DNA of 64,000 nt from Spirochaetaceae bacterium (GTDB taxonomy: Bacteria > Spirochaetota > Spirochaetia > Treponematales > Rectinemataceae), in NCBI GenBank assembly GCA_025355995.1, contig JANXYQ010000075.1:1-64000 (forward strand), written 5' to 3'. Shown here in pieces: positions 23,331-32,243 of this stretch. How positions within the stretch are numbered: position 1 is the first letter of the stretch; every line of letters begins with the position of its first letter. The translations under genes and the position numbers were made by a program. Below the pieces are notes generated by a model. The model had not been told where the DNA came from. It worked only from the letters and a program-made list of their open reading frames with translations, and ran no database searches.

Positions 23331-25017
23331 ATTCCGCCTTCGGCTCCAGCAACTCCAGCATCCGCCCATGGCATCTCGAAAAGGCCTCGTCATCGGTCGT
23401 GAACGCACCCGGCCTCGGGATTATTTCCTTCGCGCTCAACAGCGCCTCGACTCCCCCGGGAACCGGGGCGGCTCCCGCGTAGGCCCTCCTCAATAGGCAC
23501 AGCAGATCGTAATCCTCGAAGGCGTCCCGCATGAGGTGGGCGCGGATCGAAGCGTAGGGCAGGGACTTCCCGTCGAGCGCGGGATAGAAGAGGACTCCGT
23601 CCCCGTTCGTCCAGGGAAAGGTCTCCGTCGTCTCCCAGGGATTCCTCCGCCATAGGTCGACCGCCCAATAGAGGAATCCGTCCGCTCCTTGCTTGAACAG
23701 CCACCACCCCAGGGCTCGGTGCGCCGTGCCGTACCAATCGATGCGGAAATTGTCGGGAAAGCCTCGGAAGGCGTTCTGGACGCAGGCGTAGGCCCAGACT
23801 TCCTCGCCGAGCGCGTGGCGCCGCTCGGCGAAGGAGGCGTCCAGTTGGTGGAGGTTGGGGACCCATATCCCGACGCGGCCCGCGAGTCCCCTCTCGGCCG
23901 CCTTCGTCGTCCCGTAGGTGACCAGGTTGCGGATCGCCGGCGCATGCTGCCTGATCGCCTCGTAGCGCTCCCGGAGCGCGGCGATCTCGAAGGGCGAGGG
24001 CTCGTCGTAAAAATAGAAATAGAATTTGTCGACCCACTTTTTCCCGACGATGTGGGCGTTGATCAGCTCCAAGATCGGGCCGAATTCCTCATGGATATCC
24101 CGGGGACTCGTCCCCCACGATATCGGGAGCTTGAGCTCGAAGCAGGTGATGCCCTGGCCCAGCCAATACTCGGCCCGGGCGTCGAAGGCCTCCCAATCCG
24201 CCGATATGGGGCCGTCCTCGCCCCGGGAGAAGACTTCGAGCGGATGAAGGTCGACCCTATTCGAGAATCGATAGGCGAGGGCGAGATAGGGGAGCTGCCC
24301 CTCGAGCTCGGCGTTCCAGTTCGCGCCGTAATAGCGCTCTTCGCCCGCGTTCTCCCCGCGGAAGTTTATCGAAGTCTTGAGGAAGCTCGTAGCGGGCAGG
24401 ACGACGTCGTAGACCCTCAGCTTGACGGGGAGGGCCGCCTCCCTCCCATCGCCGTCGATGACGGAAACGGAGCCGGCATAATTCCCCGGCTTCGCCGAGC
24501 GCGGAACGCGGACCGTGTACCAGAGGCCTTGGCACTCCCCCGGCGCGAGGGAGAATTCGGTGCGGGGGAGGATGGGGTCGGGGAATAACCCGGTGCGGTG
24601 GAAGCCCCTTATGCTTGGCCTGCGCAAAGGAACGTATCCGATGACGCCCAACTCCGGCCTCAGGGTCTCGCCCTCCGGCCCGGTCAAATCCCTCGCCTCC
24701 AGGCGAAAGCCGACCTCGCCGGAGGCTCCCGCCCTATACAGGAGCTGGGCCGATTCCGCCTCTCCCCTCGCGGCCGACAATTCCACGTCGCTCCGGTAGG
24801 ATCTCGTCGGGAGCTCGTCCCGAAGCAGCACGAGGGTCGGCGGCAGGGCGATCAGGCTTCCGCGCGCCGGGGCTTCGCCGGCCTTCCGCGCGTCGACGAG
24901 GCCGTATCTCCCCCCGCGGAGACTCGCGCAGGAGGAGAGGCCGGCCAGGCAGGTGGCGAGGGCGAGGCAGACCGCCTTCGCGCGCCTCCCCCTCCCTATT
25001 TCTCGATCCAGCTCCAC
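23317..25017 (-). CDS. GH123/DUF4091-like glycoside hydrolase lipoprotein
   Basis: A 566-residue predicted lipoprotein. A signal with lipobox LSSC follows a basic n-region if translation starts at the GTG at 25017, which overlaps the upstream gene by 22 bp. The middle and C-terminal parts fit the DUF4091/GH123 group: a beta-sandwich N-domain (about 60-260), then a TIM barrel with FYFYFYDEPSPFE carrying the Asp-Glu catalytic pair, RYGxT-like and IWVPN strands, WAY and GADGFLYWAVDLWRR-NPWE. GH123 enzymes are beta-N-acetylgalactosaminidases, but the wider group is poorly characterised. Likely anchored in a membrane and acting on glycans in the periplasm or outside. Confidence 0.8.
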   Translation of the reverse strand: MELDREIGRGRRAKAVCLALATCLAGLSSCASLRGGRYGLVDARKAGEAPARGSLIALPPTLVLLRDELPTRSYRSDVELSAARGEAESAQLLYRAGASGEVGFRLEARDLTGPEGETLRPELGVIGYVPLRRPSIRGFHRTGLFPDPILPRTEFSLAPGECQGLWYTVRVPRSAKPGNYAGSVSVIDGDGREAALPVKLRVYDVVLPATSFLKTSINFRGENAGEERYYGANWNAELEGQLPYLALAYRFSNRVDLHPLEVFSRGEDGPISADWEAFDARAEYWLGQGITCFELKLPISWGTSPRDIHEEFGPILELINAHIVGKKWVDKFYFYFYDEPSPFEIAALRERYEAIRQHAPAIRNLVTYGTTKAAERGLAGRVGIWVPNLHQLDASFAERRHALGEEVWAYACVQNAFRGFPDNFRIDWYGTAHRALGWWLFKQGADGFLYWAVDLWRRNPWETTETFPWTNGDGVLFYPALDGKSLPYASIRAHLMRDAFEDYDLLCLLRRAYAGAAPVPGGVEALLSAKEIIPRPGAFTTDDEAFSRCHGRMLELLEPKAELAHS

Positions 25018-25286
25018 GCGGTGACCTTGAGCCTGTTCTTTCGCTTGAGCCTCGTCTTCTGGATGTTGGTCCTGATGTACTGCTCGAGATAGGGATAGGG
25101 CTTCGAGGGAGTGTCTATCGTGGTGAATAGGATGGTCTTGGAATCCGCGGCGACGTCCGTGCCCTCGGAATCCGAGGCCTCCCAATGGAAATAGAAGCCC
25201 TCGGCCCGTCTCTCGATCTCCACGAGGGCGGTGCCCCCGGTGGCGTAGCGGTCGCCGGATATATGCAATGTAGCTTTGGCTTTGAT
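24996..25286 (-). CDS. Small protein of unknown function with a non-canonical start
   Basis: Encodes about 96 residues if started at ATC 25286, or 90 if started at TTG 25268. The ATC has AAGGAG six bases upstream; the TTG has no ribosome site nearby and no ATG or GTG exists in frame up to the pyrD stop. The protein has no signal peptide, is rich in charged and aromatic residues (GFYFHWEASDSEG, PYPYLEQYIRT) and ends in a very basic segment (KTRLKRKNRLK). Family not recognised. It lies between pyrD and the lipoprotein gene, whose start it overlaps by 22 bp. Confidence 0.55.
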   Translation of the reverse strand: MKAKATLHISGDRYATGGTALVEIERRAEGFYFHWEASDSEGTDVAADSKTILFTTIDTPSKPYPYLEQYIRTNIQKTRLKRKNRLKVTAWSWIEK

Positions 25287-25320
25287 CCTGTTCTCCTTGC
25301 CCCGAGGGCCCAGGCGCCGA

Positions 25321-26253
25321 TTATACTTCCAAAAGGGCGGGGATGTCTTGGATCCTCTCGACTCCCTGGGCCCGCATCCATTCCTCGATCCCCCCGAGGA
25401 CGCCCATGGCGCAGCGCGGGTCGACGAAGGTTCCCGTGCCCACCTGGACGGCTCTCGCCCCGGCGAGGAGGTATTGCAGGGCGTCGCCCGAGCTCATGAT
25501 GCCGCCCAGCCCGATCACGGGGATGCCGACAGCGCGCGAGGCCCTGTAGCAGCAGGCGACCCCGACGGGGCGGATCGCGGGGCCCGAGAGCCCGCCCGAT
25601 CCCATCGCGAGGACGGGCCTTCTCTTGCCGACGTCGATGACCATGCCCACGAGGGTGTTGATGCAGGATATCGCGTCGGCGCCTCCCGCCTCGGCCGCCT
25701 TGGCGATTCCGGCGATGTCCGTTACGTTGGGGGTGAGCTTGACGACGATGGGCCGCCTGGTCCTGTCGCGCAACGCGCGCGTTAGGCGCTCGATCTGCGC
25801 GGCGTCGGTGCCGAAGGCCAGGCCGCCGTGTTTCACGTTGGGGCAGGACAGGTTGATCTCGTAGCCGTCGACGCCGGCGCGCGGGCCGGTTCCCGCCGCG
25901 GCTTCGATCCTCTCCAGGACCTCGAGGTACTCCTCCTCGGTCGCGCCGGCGACGTTCACGAAAACGGCGCAGCGCCGCCCCCGCAGGCCAGGGAGCTTGC
26001 CCGCGATGAAGGCCTCGACGCCGGGATTGGCCAGGCCTATCGAGTTGAGCATGCCCGAGGGAGTCTCCACGATGCGCGGCACCGGATTGCCGGTCCTGGG
26101 GGCGAGGGTCACCGCCTTCGTATAAAGGGCGCCCAAGGCGTCGACGTCGACCAGCTCCTCGTACTCGGAGCCGTAGCCGAAGGTGCCCGAGGCGAGGCCG
26201 ACTGGATTCGCGAGCTCGAGGCCGCCGATACTCACCCTGAGGTCGGGTTTCAT
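25321..26253 (-). CDS. pyrD: Dihydroorotate dehydrogenase catalytic subunit (type 1B)
   Basis: A 310-residue FMN enzyme of pyrimidine synthesis. The signatures are NPVGLASGTFGYG, GNPVPRIVETPSGMLNSIGLANPG, YEINLSCPNV with the catalytic Cys of the class 1 active site, and IPVIGLGGIMSSGDALQYLLAGA. It is cytosolic and NAD-linked through PyrK, whose gene immediately precedes it with an ATGA overlap. The ATG at 26253 gives the standard N-terminus (MKPDLRVSIGGLELANP). The pyrD-pyrK pair is typical of organisms using the PyrDB-PyrK heterotetramer. Confidence 0.95.
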   Translation of the reverse strand: MKPDLRVSIGGLELANPVGLASGTFGYGSEYEELVDVDALGALYTKAVTLAPRTGNPVPRIVETPSGMLNSIGLANPGVEAFIAGKLPGLRGRRCAVFVNVAGATEEEYLEVLERIEAAAGTGPRAGVDGYEINLSCPNVKHGGLAFGTDAAQIERLTRALRDRTRRPIVVKLTPNVTDIAGIAKAAEAGGADAISCINTLVGMVIDVGKRRPVLAMGSGGLSGPAIRPVGVACCYRASRAVGIPVIGLGGIMSSGDALQYLLAGARAVQVGTGTFVDPRCAMGVLGGIEEWMRAQGVERIQDIPALLEV

Positions 26254-27062
26254 CTCCCGCCCGCCCAATCTATCTCGGACGCCTCGAAGACGGGGCCGTC
26301 CGAGCAGGCCCGCAGGTAGCCCGAGCCGTCCGCGCGGGGGAGGGCGCAGCCCATGCAGGCGCCGACCCCACAGGCCATCCACTGCTCCGCGGAGAGGCTT
26401 GCGCCCCAGCCGCGCGCGGCCGCGAGGGCGGCGAGGGCGACGAGCATGGGAGCGGGCCCGCAGCCGTACAGCCGGACCCTACCCTCTGGCGCGTTCGCGG
26501 CTATCCAGTCTACGGGGGTGCCGCGGAAGCCCGAGGAGCCGTCGTCGGTGCAGACGACGGCTCCGGGCGGCAGGGGGATGGAGGGGAGGAGGGAAGCCGA
26601 GCGGACGCCGAGGACGAGGCGGGGCGCGATCGGTCCGCCGGCCTCCGAAAGCGCGGCGGCGAGGAATAGCAGCGGCCCGAGGCCGATTCCGCCGCCCGCC
26701 AGGATAGGCGTCTCGCCCTCCGCGGGCGGGGGAAAGCTGTTGCCGAGGGGAGCTAGTATGTCGACGCGCGACCCGGGCGCGAGCTCCGCGAGGAGCCGCG
26801 TGGCGCCCCCTCGGAGCTGGTAGACTATTCCGGCCCTCGCCCCCCGGCCGACGGAGGCGCGCCGATAGCTCGAAAAGGCGAAGGGCCTGCGGAGCAGGGG
26901 ATCGCTGAAGGGAGAAACCCTGAGCGTCAGGAACTGCCCCGGCAGCGGCTCGCCGGCGGCCGTCACGGCCATGGCCGGGACGAGGTCCCAGGACAGGACG
27001 AGCTCTCGCCAGGATTCCGCGACGGCCCGGTTTTCCAGGATTTCGGCCTCGAATTGCCTCAG
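26250..27062 (-). CDS. pyrK: Dihydroorotate dehydrogenase electron-transfer subunit, probable CTG start
   Basis: A 270-residue iron-sulfur flavoprotein that passes electrons from PyrD to NAD. FAD site RRPFAFSSY, NAD-binding ILAGGGIGLGPLLFLA and YGCGPAPM, and a [2Fe-2S] cluster at CGVGACMGC plus a later Cys (LRACSDG). The first in-frame ATG (26972) would cut away the N-terminal strand that the family needs (a segment like AEILENRAVAESWRELVLSW before PGQF). Frame continues up to a CTG at 27062 placed six bases after GGGAGG, and no ATG, GTG or TTG lies between. I therefore take CTG as the start. Confidence 0.85.
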   Translation of the reverse strand: MRQFEAEILENRAVAESWRELVLSWDLVPAMAVTAAGEPLPGQFLTLRVSPFSDPLLRRPFAFSSYRRASVGRGARAGIVYQLRGGATRLLAELAPGSRVDILAPLGNSFPPPAEGETPILAGGGIGLGPLLFLAAALSEAGGPIAPRLVLGVRSASLLPSIPLPPGAVVCTDDGSSGFRGTPVDWIAANAPEGRVRLYGCGPAPMLVALAALAAARGWGASLSAEQWMACGVGACMGCALPRADGSGYLRACSDGPVFEASEIDWAGGR

Positions 27063-27145
27063 TGCACGCCTCCCTCTCCGTTTCGGGCTACCATAGACAG
27101 ACCAACCCCCCTTGTCAATGCGGCTATACGCCGAGATATCTCTGA

Positions 27146-27151
27146 TATATT
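27146..27151 (+). promoter_or_regulatory. -10-like TATATT directly before pepP start
   Basis: TATATT ends nine bases before the ATG at 27161, with A/T-rich sequence and no Shine-Dalgarno. If used as the -10 it would give an almost leaderless mRNA. Confidence 0.35.
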
Positions 27152-27160
27152 AATAAAAGC

Positions 27161-28285
27161 ATGAACCAAGAAGAATCCGAGGCCAAGCGAATTCCTTACC
27201 GGCCCGAGCTCGCTCAGGCCCTGGCTATGTCCCTGGACGAGGCCTCCCTGGACGCCCTGCTCGTCACGAGCGACGCCAACCAGCGCTTTCTCGAGGGCTA
27301 CACGGGGGCCGAATGCTACCTCCTCGCCTCGGGCCCGGGAAGCTGGCTCGTCGCGGACTCGCGTTATACGGAACAGGCTCGCGGCGAATGCGGCAGGGCC
27401 CGAATCGTCCAGCATCGCGATCCCTGCCCGCCCTACGACGAGGTGATCGCGGGCCTCGCCGCCGAGGCGGGCTTCAGGCGCGTAGGCTTCGAGAAGGCGC
27501 GCCTGAGCTACGCGCAGTACGAGGCCCTGCGGGCCCAGGCGGAGGGGCGGGGGATCGAGCTCGTCCCCACCGAAGGCATAGTCGAGAGGCTCCGGGCGGT
27601 GAAGACCGCCGATGAGATATCCCTCATCCGCAGGGCTTGCGAGATCGCCGATCGCGCCCTCGAGGCCTCCCTCGGCGAGCTCCGCGAGGGAATCTCCGAA
27701 CTCGAGTTCGCGCGCCTCCTCGAGGCCTCCATGTTCGCCGCGGGCGCCGAGGGGCCGGGCTTCGACACGATAGCGGCCTTCGGCGCCCGCCCGGCCCTGC
27801 CCCACGCCGTGCCCCGAACCGACTCGAGGCTCGAGAAGGGCGATTTCGTCCTCCTCGACTTCGGCGCCCTGGTCGGGGGCTACCACTCGGACATCACGCG
27901 TACCCTCGTGTTCGGCAAGGCGAGCGCGGAGCAGAGGAAGGTCTACGCGGCCGTGCTCGAGTCCCAGGCGCTGGGCGTCGAGGCCATGGTCGCGGGCGCG
28001 TCGGGCAAGGCGCCCGACGCGGTCGCCCGCGGGAGCATCGCCGCCTCGGGCTATCCGGAGTTCGGCTACGGCGTCGGCCACGGCGTCGGCCTCGAGATCC
28101 ACGAGCTGCCCTTCATGTCCCGCCGCTGCGCCGAGACCCTCGCGCCGGGCATGGCGATAACCTGCGAGCCGGGCATCTACCTGCCGGGCTGGGGCGGGGT
28201 CCGCATCGAGGATACCGTGCTGATCCGCGAGGGGGGGCCGGAGCGCCTGACGCGCTTCCCGAAGGGCGCGCTGCTCGAGCTATAG
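27161..28285 (+). CDS. pepP: Xaa-Pro aminopeptidase (M24B family)
   Basis: A 374-residue cytosolic metallopeptidase. The creatinase-type N-domain (about 15-150) is followed by the pita-bread fold with all five metal ligands: LLDFGALVGGYHSDITRT (two Asp), GVGHGVGLEIHE (His), TCEPGIYLPGWGG (Glu) and VRIEDTVL (Glu). It removes N-terminal residues ahead of proline in peptides. Length and motifs match the short YqhT/PepQ-like group, so pepP versus pepQ naming is tentative. Overlaps the convergent SGNH gene by 6 bp. Confidence 0.9.
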   Translation: MNQEESEAKRIPYRPELAQALAMSLDEASLDALLVTSDANQRFLEGYTGAECYLLASGPGSWLVADSRYTEQARGECGRARIVQHRDPCPPYDEVIAGLAAEAGFRRVGFEKARLSYAQYEALRAQAEGRGIELVPTEGIVERLRAVKTADEISLIRRACEIADRALEASLGELREGISELEFARLLEASMFAAGAEGPGFDTIAAFGARPALPHAVPRTDSRLEKGDFVLLDFGALVGGYHSDITRTLVFGKASAEQRKVYAAVLESQALGVEAMVAGASGKAPDAVARGSIAASGYPEFGYGVGHGVGLEIHELPFMSRRCAETLAPGMAITCEPGIYLPGWGGVRIEDTVLIREGGPERLTRFPKGALLEL

Positions 28286-29176
28286 CGGTCTCGGCGAGCG
28301 GAGGAAGGACTCGGCGAGGTCGGCGGCCATCATGGCGCCGTGGGTGTTGAGGTGAACCCCGTCCACGAGGATATGGAAGCGGTTGGAGGCGGAGATCTCG
28401 TCCAGGCTCTTGCCGAGATAGCGCTGCATGCGGCCCGCCCTCATAGCCGCCGCCCCGAAGTCCCGGAAACCGAGGGGGCGCTCCGTGGTCGGAGGCAAGC
28501 CCTCGATGTAGGAGCAGAGGCGCTCCCGCAGCGGCAGATACTCGACTCCCTCGTCCTTGGCCACGCTCTTGATGATCATCGAGTAGTCCTCGGTCCGCAG
28601 GTAGGCGTAGTGCCCCGGTTCCTCGCCGATCGGGGGGATCGAGAAGAGGGCGATGCGCGCCCTGGTCTCCCGCTTCAGGGTGCGGACGATGCCGACGAGG
28701 TTCTCGCGGAAGAAGTAGGGGCTGGGCCTCTCGGGCAGGCGCTTAACGGCCATGTAGCCGAGGGCGGCCTGGAAGCCGAAGGTGGCGTTGACGTCGTTGG
28801 TCCCGACGAGGACGGTCACCGCGTCCGGGTCGAGGGCGACTATGTCCTCCATCCTCTGCGCGAGGTTGTAGGCGAGCTCCCCGTTCACCCCGGCGTTAAC
28901 GAAGTCCCATTCGGGCAGCCTCGCCTCAAGCATCGAGACGTAGTCGACGCTCACCGCCCCCCTCGTGATGGAGTCGCCGGCGCAGACCGCCACGCGGCGC
29001 TCCCTGGCGACCTCGCAGGAATTGGGCGCGAGGGACTCGCGCGCGATTCCTTCGCGAAAGGCCTTGGGATTGTTGGGGGCGAGGTCGTAGCCCGCCCGCG
29101 ATAGGAATATAACCGATATGAAAAAGAGGAGGAGGGCGCCGAAGAGGATGAGGTCGAACAGGCTGAAGGAGATCAT
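28280..29176 (-). CDS. Membrane-anchored SGNH/GDSL hydrolase
   Basis: A 298-residue protein with one N-terminal membrane helix (about residues 5-27), then an extracytoplasmic SGNH esterase/lipase domain. Block I CAGDSITRG (catalytic Ser), block III VGTNDVN (oxyanion Asn) and block V DGVHLNTHG (Asp and His) are all present, so it should be active. Typical substrates are acyl or acetyl esters on lipids and glycans. It is coupled to the preceding metalloprotein gene by ATGA, indicating a two-gene operon. Confidence 0.85.
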   Translation of the reverse strand: MISFSLFDLILFGALLLFFISVIFLSRAGYDLAPNNPKAFREGIARESLAPNSCEVARERRVAVCAGDSITRGAVSVDYVSMLEARLPEWDFVNAGVNGELAYNLAQRMEDIVALDPDAVTVLVGTNDVNATFGFQAALGYMAVKRLPERPSPYFFRENLVGIVRTLKRETRARIALFSIPPIGEEPGHYAYLRTEDYSMIIKSVAKDEGVEYLPLRERLCSYIEGLPPTTERPLGFRDFGAAAMRAGRMQRYLGKSLDEISASNRFHILVDGVHLNTHGAMMAADLAESFLRSPRPL

Positions 29177-29988
29177 TCGGCCTCCGTCGCGTCGCCGCGC
29201 CCGTCGAGGGTGGCGAGGGCCCTCTCGACCTCGGCGAGCCGGTCGCGCAGGCTCCGTATCGTGCGCTGCAGCCTCTCCTTCTCCTTGGCGAGGCGCTCGG
29301 CCGTCTCCTCGGGCGGCTGGGCGGCCGCGAAGCGCGACCGCACTGCCGCGGGGCTTAGCCCCCCGCGCAGGGCCTCCAGGGCCTCGGCCCTGACGCCCGG
29401 GTCGCGGATGCCCGCCGCCATGCGCATCCCGTCCCAGCCAACGTCGGGATCGACCCGGTAGGCAGCGGCCTTGGCGGCCGAGGAGGCGGTGGAGCGCGGC
29501 ACCCCGAGGGCGCGGTCGACGTAGTCCTCGAAGCGGGCCTTGAATTTCCGGCAGAGGGTCTGGGCCTCGATCATGAGGCGCCCGAACTCGAGCATGACAC
29601 GGCCGTTCTCGGCTATGCAGGCGCCGCGTATCTTGCCCGTGAGCTCGATGAACTCGCTCTCGGTGTCGAAGACGTTCCGGTAGTGGCCCTTGGACTCGGC
29701 CTCCAGCAGCAGGTCGTGGAAGATGGACCAGAACTCGTTCGTGTGCGCCCTCCCCGAGGAGACGCCGCCCTTGCGCTCGCAGTGCAGGTGGTGGGCGTAC
29801 TCGTGGATGGCCGTGTAGACGAGTTGGTCGTCAGAGTCGAAGTTGCGGTTGTGGATGATGATCTCGCGGCTCTGCGGCTTGTAGAGTCCATTGACGACCG
29901 TGCTCTCCTTGCCCGAGAAGATGAGTGAGAATTCGGTCTTCGGGTCGGCTAGGTCGAGGAGGATCGCCCGGACGCGGTCTTGGTTCAT
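29173..29988 (-). CDS. HEXXH metalloprotein (SprT-like) with C-terminal coiled coil
   Basis: A 271-residue soluble protein. TAIHEYAHHLHCE contains the HEXXH zinc-binding/catalytic motif inside a domain that starts with a short beta segment (EIIIHNRNF) and extends through HTNEFWSIFHDLLLEA. The C-terminal ~50 residues (AERLAKEKERLQRTIRSLRDRLAEVERA) form a clear coiled coil. There is no signal peptide, so it is probably cytosolic. The best fit is a SprT/WLM-like minimal gluzincin, but the family is not certain and the substrate is unknown. First gene of an operon with the SGNH hydrolase. Confidence 0.65.
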   Translation of the reverse strand: MNQDRVRAILLDLADPKTEFSLIFSGKESTVVNGLYKPQSREIIIHNRNFDSDDQLVYTAIHEYAHHLHCERKGGVSSGRAHTNEFWSIFHDLLLEAESKGHYRNVFDTESEFIELTGKIRGACIAENGRVMLEFGRLMIEAQTLCRKFKARFEDYVDRALGVPRSTASSAAKAAAYRVDPDVGWDGMRMAAGIRDPGVRAEALEALRGGLSPAAVRSRFAAAQPPEETAERLAKEKERLQRTIRSLRDRLAEVERALATLDGRGDATEAE

Positions 29989-30059
29989 GCCTCGGCTATC
30001 CTATAGGTATACGGCCCGGGTTTCAATCGGCGCGGCCCGGCGTCGGCGTTGCTGGGGAT

Positions 30060-31613
30060 ATGGAGCTACCGTCCCTGGGCCGCGCTGGAGCCGCCCTCCT
30101 CGCCCTCGCCGTCCTCGCGCAGCGGCCCTGCGCGTTTGCCGAAGGCGCGTCCAGGGCCTTCGCCGATTCTTCCCTCGAGGCGGGCGCCGGCTCGGGCGCC
30201 CTCGCCATGAGGCTCGGCCTGGACGGCGACGCCGCGTACGCGGCCCTCGGCCTCGAGGCCAAGGGCGGGGAACGCGCCCTGCTCGGCGCCCTCCGCCTCG
30301 GGTCCGAGGCGGGGCCGGGAGCCCATATCGCCGCCGGCCCGGGCTCGGCCTCGGGCCTCTTCAGGCTCCTCGCCGATCCCACCTCTCCTGCCGCCCTCGC
30401 CCTCGGGGCTCCCGTCGAGCTGGACAGGAGCCTCGAGTCCAGGAGCTCGACCCTCGAGCTCGGGTCGGGACCGCTGTCCATTTTCGCCCTCGCCGGAGGG
30501 AGCGGAATGCATCGGGAGCTCGAGTCGGCCGTGGCGGGCCTTTCCTGGACCCGATCCGAGCGCGGCGGCGGTGTCGCCGCCCTGGCCGCCGCCTCGTTCG
30601 CGGGGGCCGCGCCGCCGTCCTCGGGCTGGAGGCCCGATCCCTCCTCGGCCCCCGCGATGGCTGCGACGGACGCCTACGATCCCTGCCTCTCGGTCGCCCT
30701 CGCCGGGGAGAGGCGAGGCGAAACCGGCGCCGCGCTCGCGGGCCTCGCCCTCTCCTACGGGCGCTTGGTTGGCCCGGGCCTCGGCTTGAGGCTGGAGGCG
30801 CGCGAAGGCGCGGGTCCCTTAAGCCTGAGACTCGCCGCGGGCGCGGCGGGATCCGCTTTCCGCGAGCTGGCCGGGCCGCGCCAGCGGCGCCTCCTCGACG
30901 CCTCGGCCTCGGCCCGCCTCGCCCTGCGCCGCGCCTCCTCCCTCTCCGCATCGGCCGAGGCGCAGGCGAGGGGCGAGAGTCTCCTCTACGGGCCGTCGTG
31001 GGGACTGAAGGGCAGCCTGAGGCTGCTGCTACCGTTAAGCTCGGCCGCCGGCGGCGCGATAGATACGATCCTCGAGGGCGAGAGCCCCTGCGAGGGCCCG
31101 AGTGGGGGGTCCTGGTCCCTTGCCCTCGTCCGCGCGTCCGATTCGCCCGGAGCATCTGGCGCTCCCCCCTCCTCGAGCTCCGTCAGGCTCTGTGGAGTCC
31201 TCCGATGGGAAGCTTCCTTCTCCGGGCTGGGAATCTCCCTCATGACCGAATCGGCGGGGAAGGGCGGGCTTCCCTCCGTGAGCCTCGACCTGTCCCTCGA
31301 TGCTTTCGACAAGGGGAAGGCGAGCTCGCCCGTCGTCGCGAGGGGGGGGATTTGCGCCGAGCTTCCCTTCGGAACGGGAGCCTCCCTGCGCCTGGGACTC
31401 GCCCTGCCGGAGGCCGGGGCGCGCCTCGAGCCGGTGGCCCGGAATGCGGGCGCCCGGGATGTGTGGGGGTCTACCCGCCTCAGCCTGCGCTACCGCTGCT
31501 CGTTCGACCTGGCTTCCTCGACGGAGAGGAGGCGGCCCAGGTCGAGGAGCTCCGGCCCGCCCTCGCCCGGCCCGCCGAAGGCGAGCTCTATCGCCCAACG
31601 CGCCGCGTCGTAG
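30060..31613 (+). CDS. Exported beta-rich protein, probable outer-membrane barrel, with read-through tail
   Basis: A 517-residue protein with a signal peptide at its N-terminus (SLGRAGAALLALAVLAQ, cleavage near CAFA-E). The mature part is dominated by Ala, Gly, Leu and Ser in alternating strands, as in low-complexity outer-membrane proteins. LSLRYRCSF ends at 31505 and looks like a terminal barrel strand with its C-terminal Phe. The frame then runs 36 more codons, Arg/Pro/Ser-rich, across the 3' end of the convergent gene. Start: ATG 30060; the GCTGGGGAT upstream is only a weak ribosome site. I do not recognise a family. Coding is likely because the N-terminus is a good secretion signal. Confidence 0.55.
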   Translation: MELPSLGRAGAALLALAVLAQRPCAFAEGASRAFADSSLEAGAGSGALAMRLGLDGDAAYAALGLEAKGGERALLGALRLGSEAGPGAHIAAGPGSASGLFRLLADPTSPAALALGAPVELDRSLESRSSTLELGSGPLSIFALAGGSGMHRELESAVAGLSWTRSERGGGVAALAAASFAGAAPPSSGWRPDPSSAPAMAATDAYDPCLSVALAGERRGETGAALAGLALSYGRLVGPGLGLRLEAREGAGPLSLRLAAGAAGSAFRELAGPRQRRLLDASASARLALRRASSLSASAEAQARGESLLYGPSWGLKGSLRLLLPLSSAAGGAIDTILEGESPCEGPSGGSWSLALVRASDSPGASGAPPSSSSVRLCGVLRWEASFSGLGISLMTESAGKGGLPSVSLDLSLDAFDKGKASSPVVARGGICAELPFGTGASLRLGLALPEAGARLEPVARNAGARDVWGSTRLSLRYRCSFDLASSTERRRPRSRSSGPPSPGPPKASSIAQRAAS

Positions 31614-32227
31614 ATCCGCGGCCCCCGCTCGCTGCCGACGAGGGCGTCGACAATGCCCGAGTCGCTCGTGGCGACGACGGAGCCTTCCGGCGCCGACTTG
31701 AGCGGCGCGTCGGCGCTCCTCTCGAGGCTCACCTCGGCCGCTATGCCCCGCCCAGCCAGGAGCGCGCGGAAGAGGGAGGCGTGGCCGGCGCTGCCGGGCA
31801 GGGGGGAGTCCAGGTAGACGGCGAGGGAACTGGGCTCGAGCCGGGCCAGGCGATCGGCGAGGATGGCCACCGCCCGCTCGAAGAGGGCCTTGTTCGCGAT
31901 CCGCCCGTAGGAGCCGCCGACGTCCCGCACCAGGCCGTCGCTTCCGACGAACAGCGGCCTTCCCGCGAGGTAGTGCATCACCGTCAAGGCCTGGTTGTGG
32001 CCATCGACGAACAGGGCCCAGCCGCGGGCCTCCGTGGCCAGGAGCGCGGCCCTCGCCGCGGAGGCCGCCCGGGAGGCGACCCCGCGGAAGAGGATCATGC
32101 GCTCGTCCTTGGTCATCTGGTGCTTGTCGCCCACGAGCTTGAGGGCGGCCGCGACCGCGTAACCGCGGTCGAGGAGCCAGCGATAGTCCGTCGCCGCCCG
32201 CGCGAGGGGAGGGGAGGCCGCGTGCAT
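31490..32227 (-). CDS. DUF434-like conserved protein
   Basis: A 245-residue soluble protein. The first half (DYRWLLDRGYAVAAALKLVGDKHQMTKDERMILFRGV) and the second (FVDGHNQALTVMHYLAGRPLFVGSDGLVRDVGGSYGRI, then VATSDSGIVDAL) match a conserved archaeal/bacterial family of unknown function with a probable nuclease-like Asp-rich domain. There is no membrane segment. It is 16 bases downstream of the HpcH/HpaI-like aldolase gene and so is probably in its operon. Its 3' end overlaps the convergent exported-protein gene by 124 bp. Confidence 0.75.
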   Translation of the reverse strand: MHAASPPLARAATDYRWLLDRGYAVAAALKLVGDKHQMTKDERMILFRGVASRAASAARAALLATEARGWALFVDGHNQALTVMHYLAGRPLFVGSDGLVRDVGGSYGRIANKALFERAVAILADRLARLEPSSLAVYLDSPLPGSAGHASLFRALLAGRGIAAEVSLERSADAPLKSAPEGSVVATSDSGIVDALVGSERGPRIYDAARWAIELAFGGPGEGGPELLDLGRLLSVEEARSNEQR

Positions 32228-32243
32228 GCCCTGGTCTCCCAGC

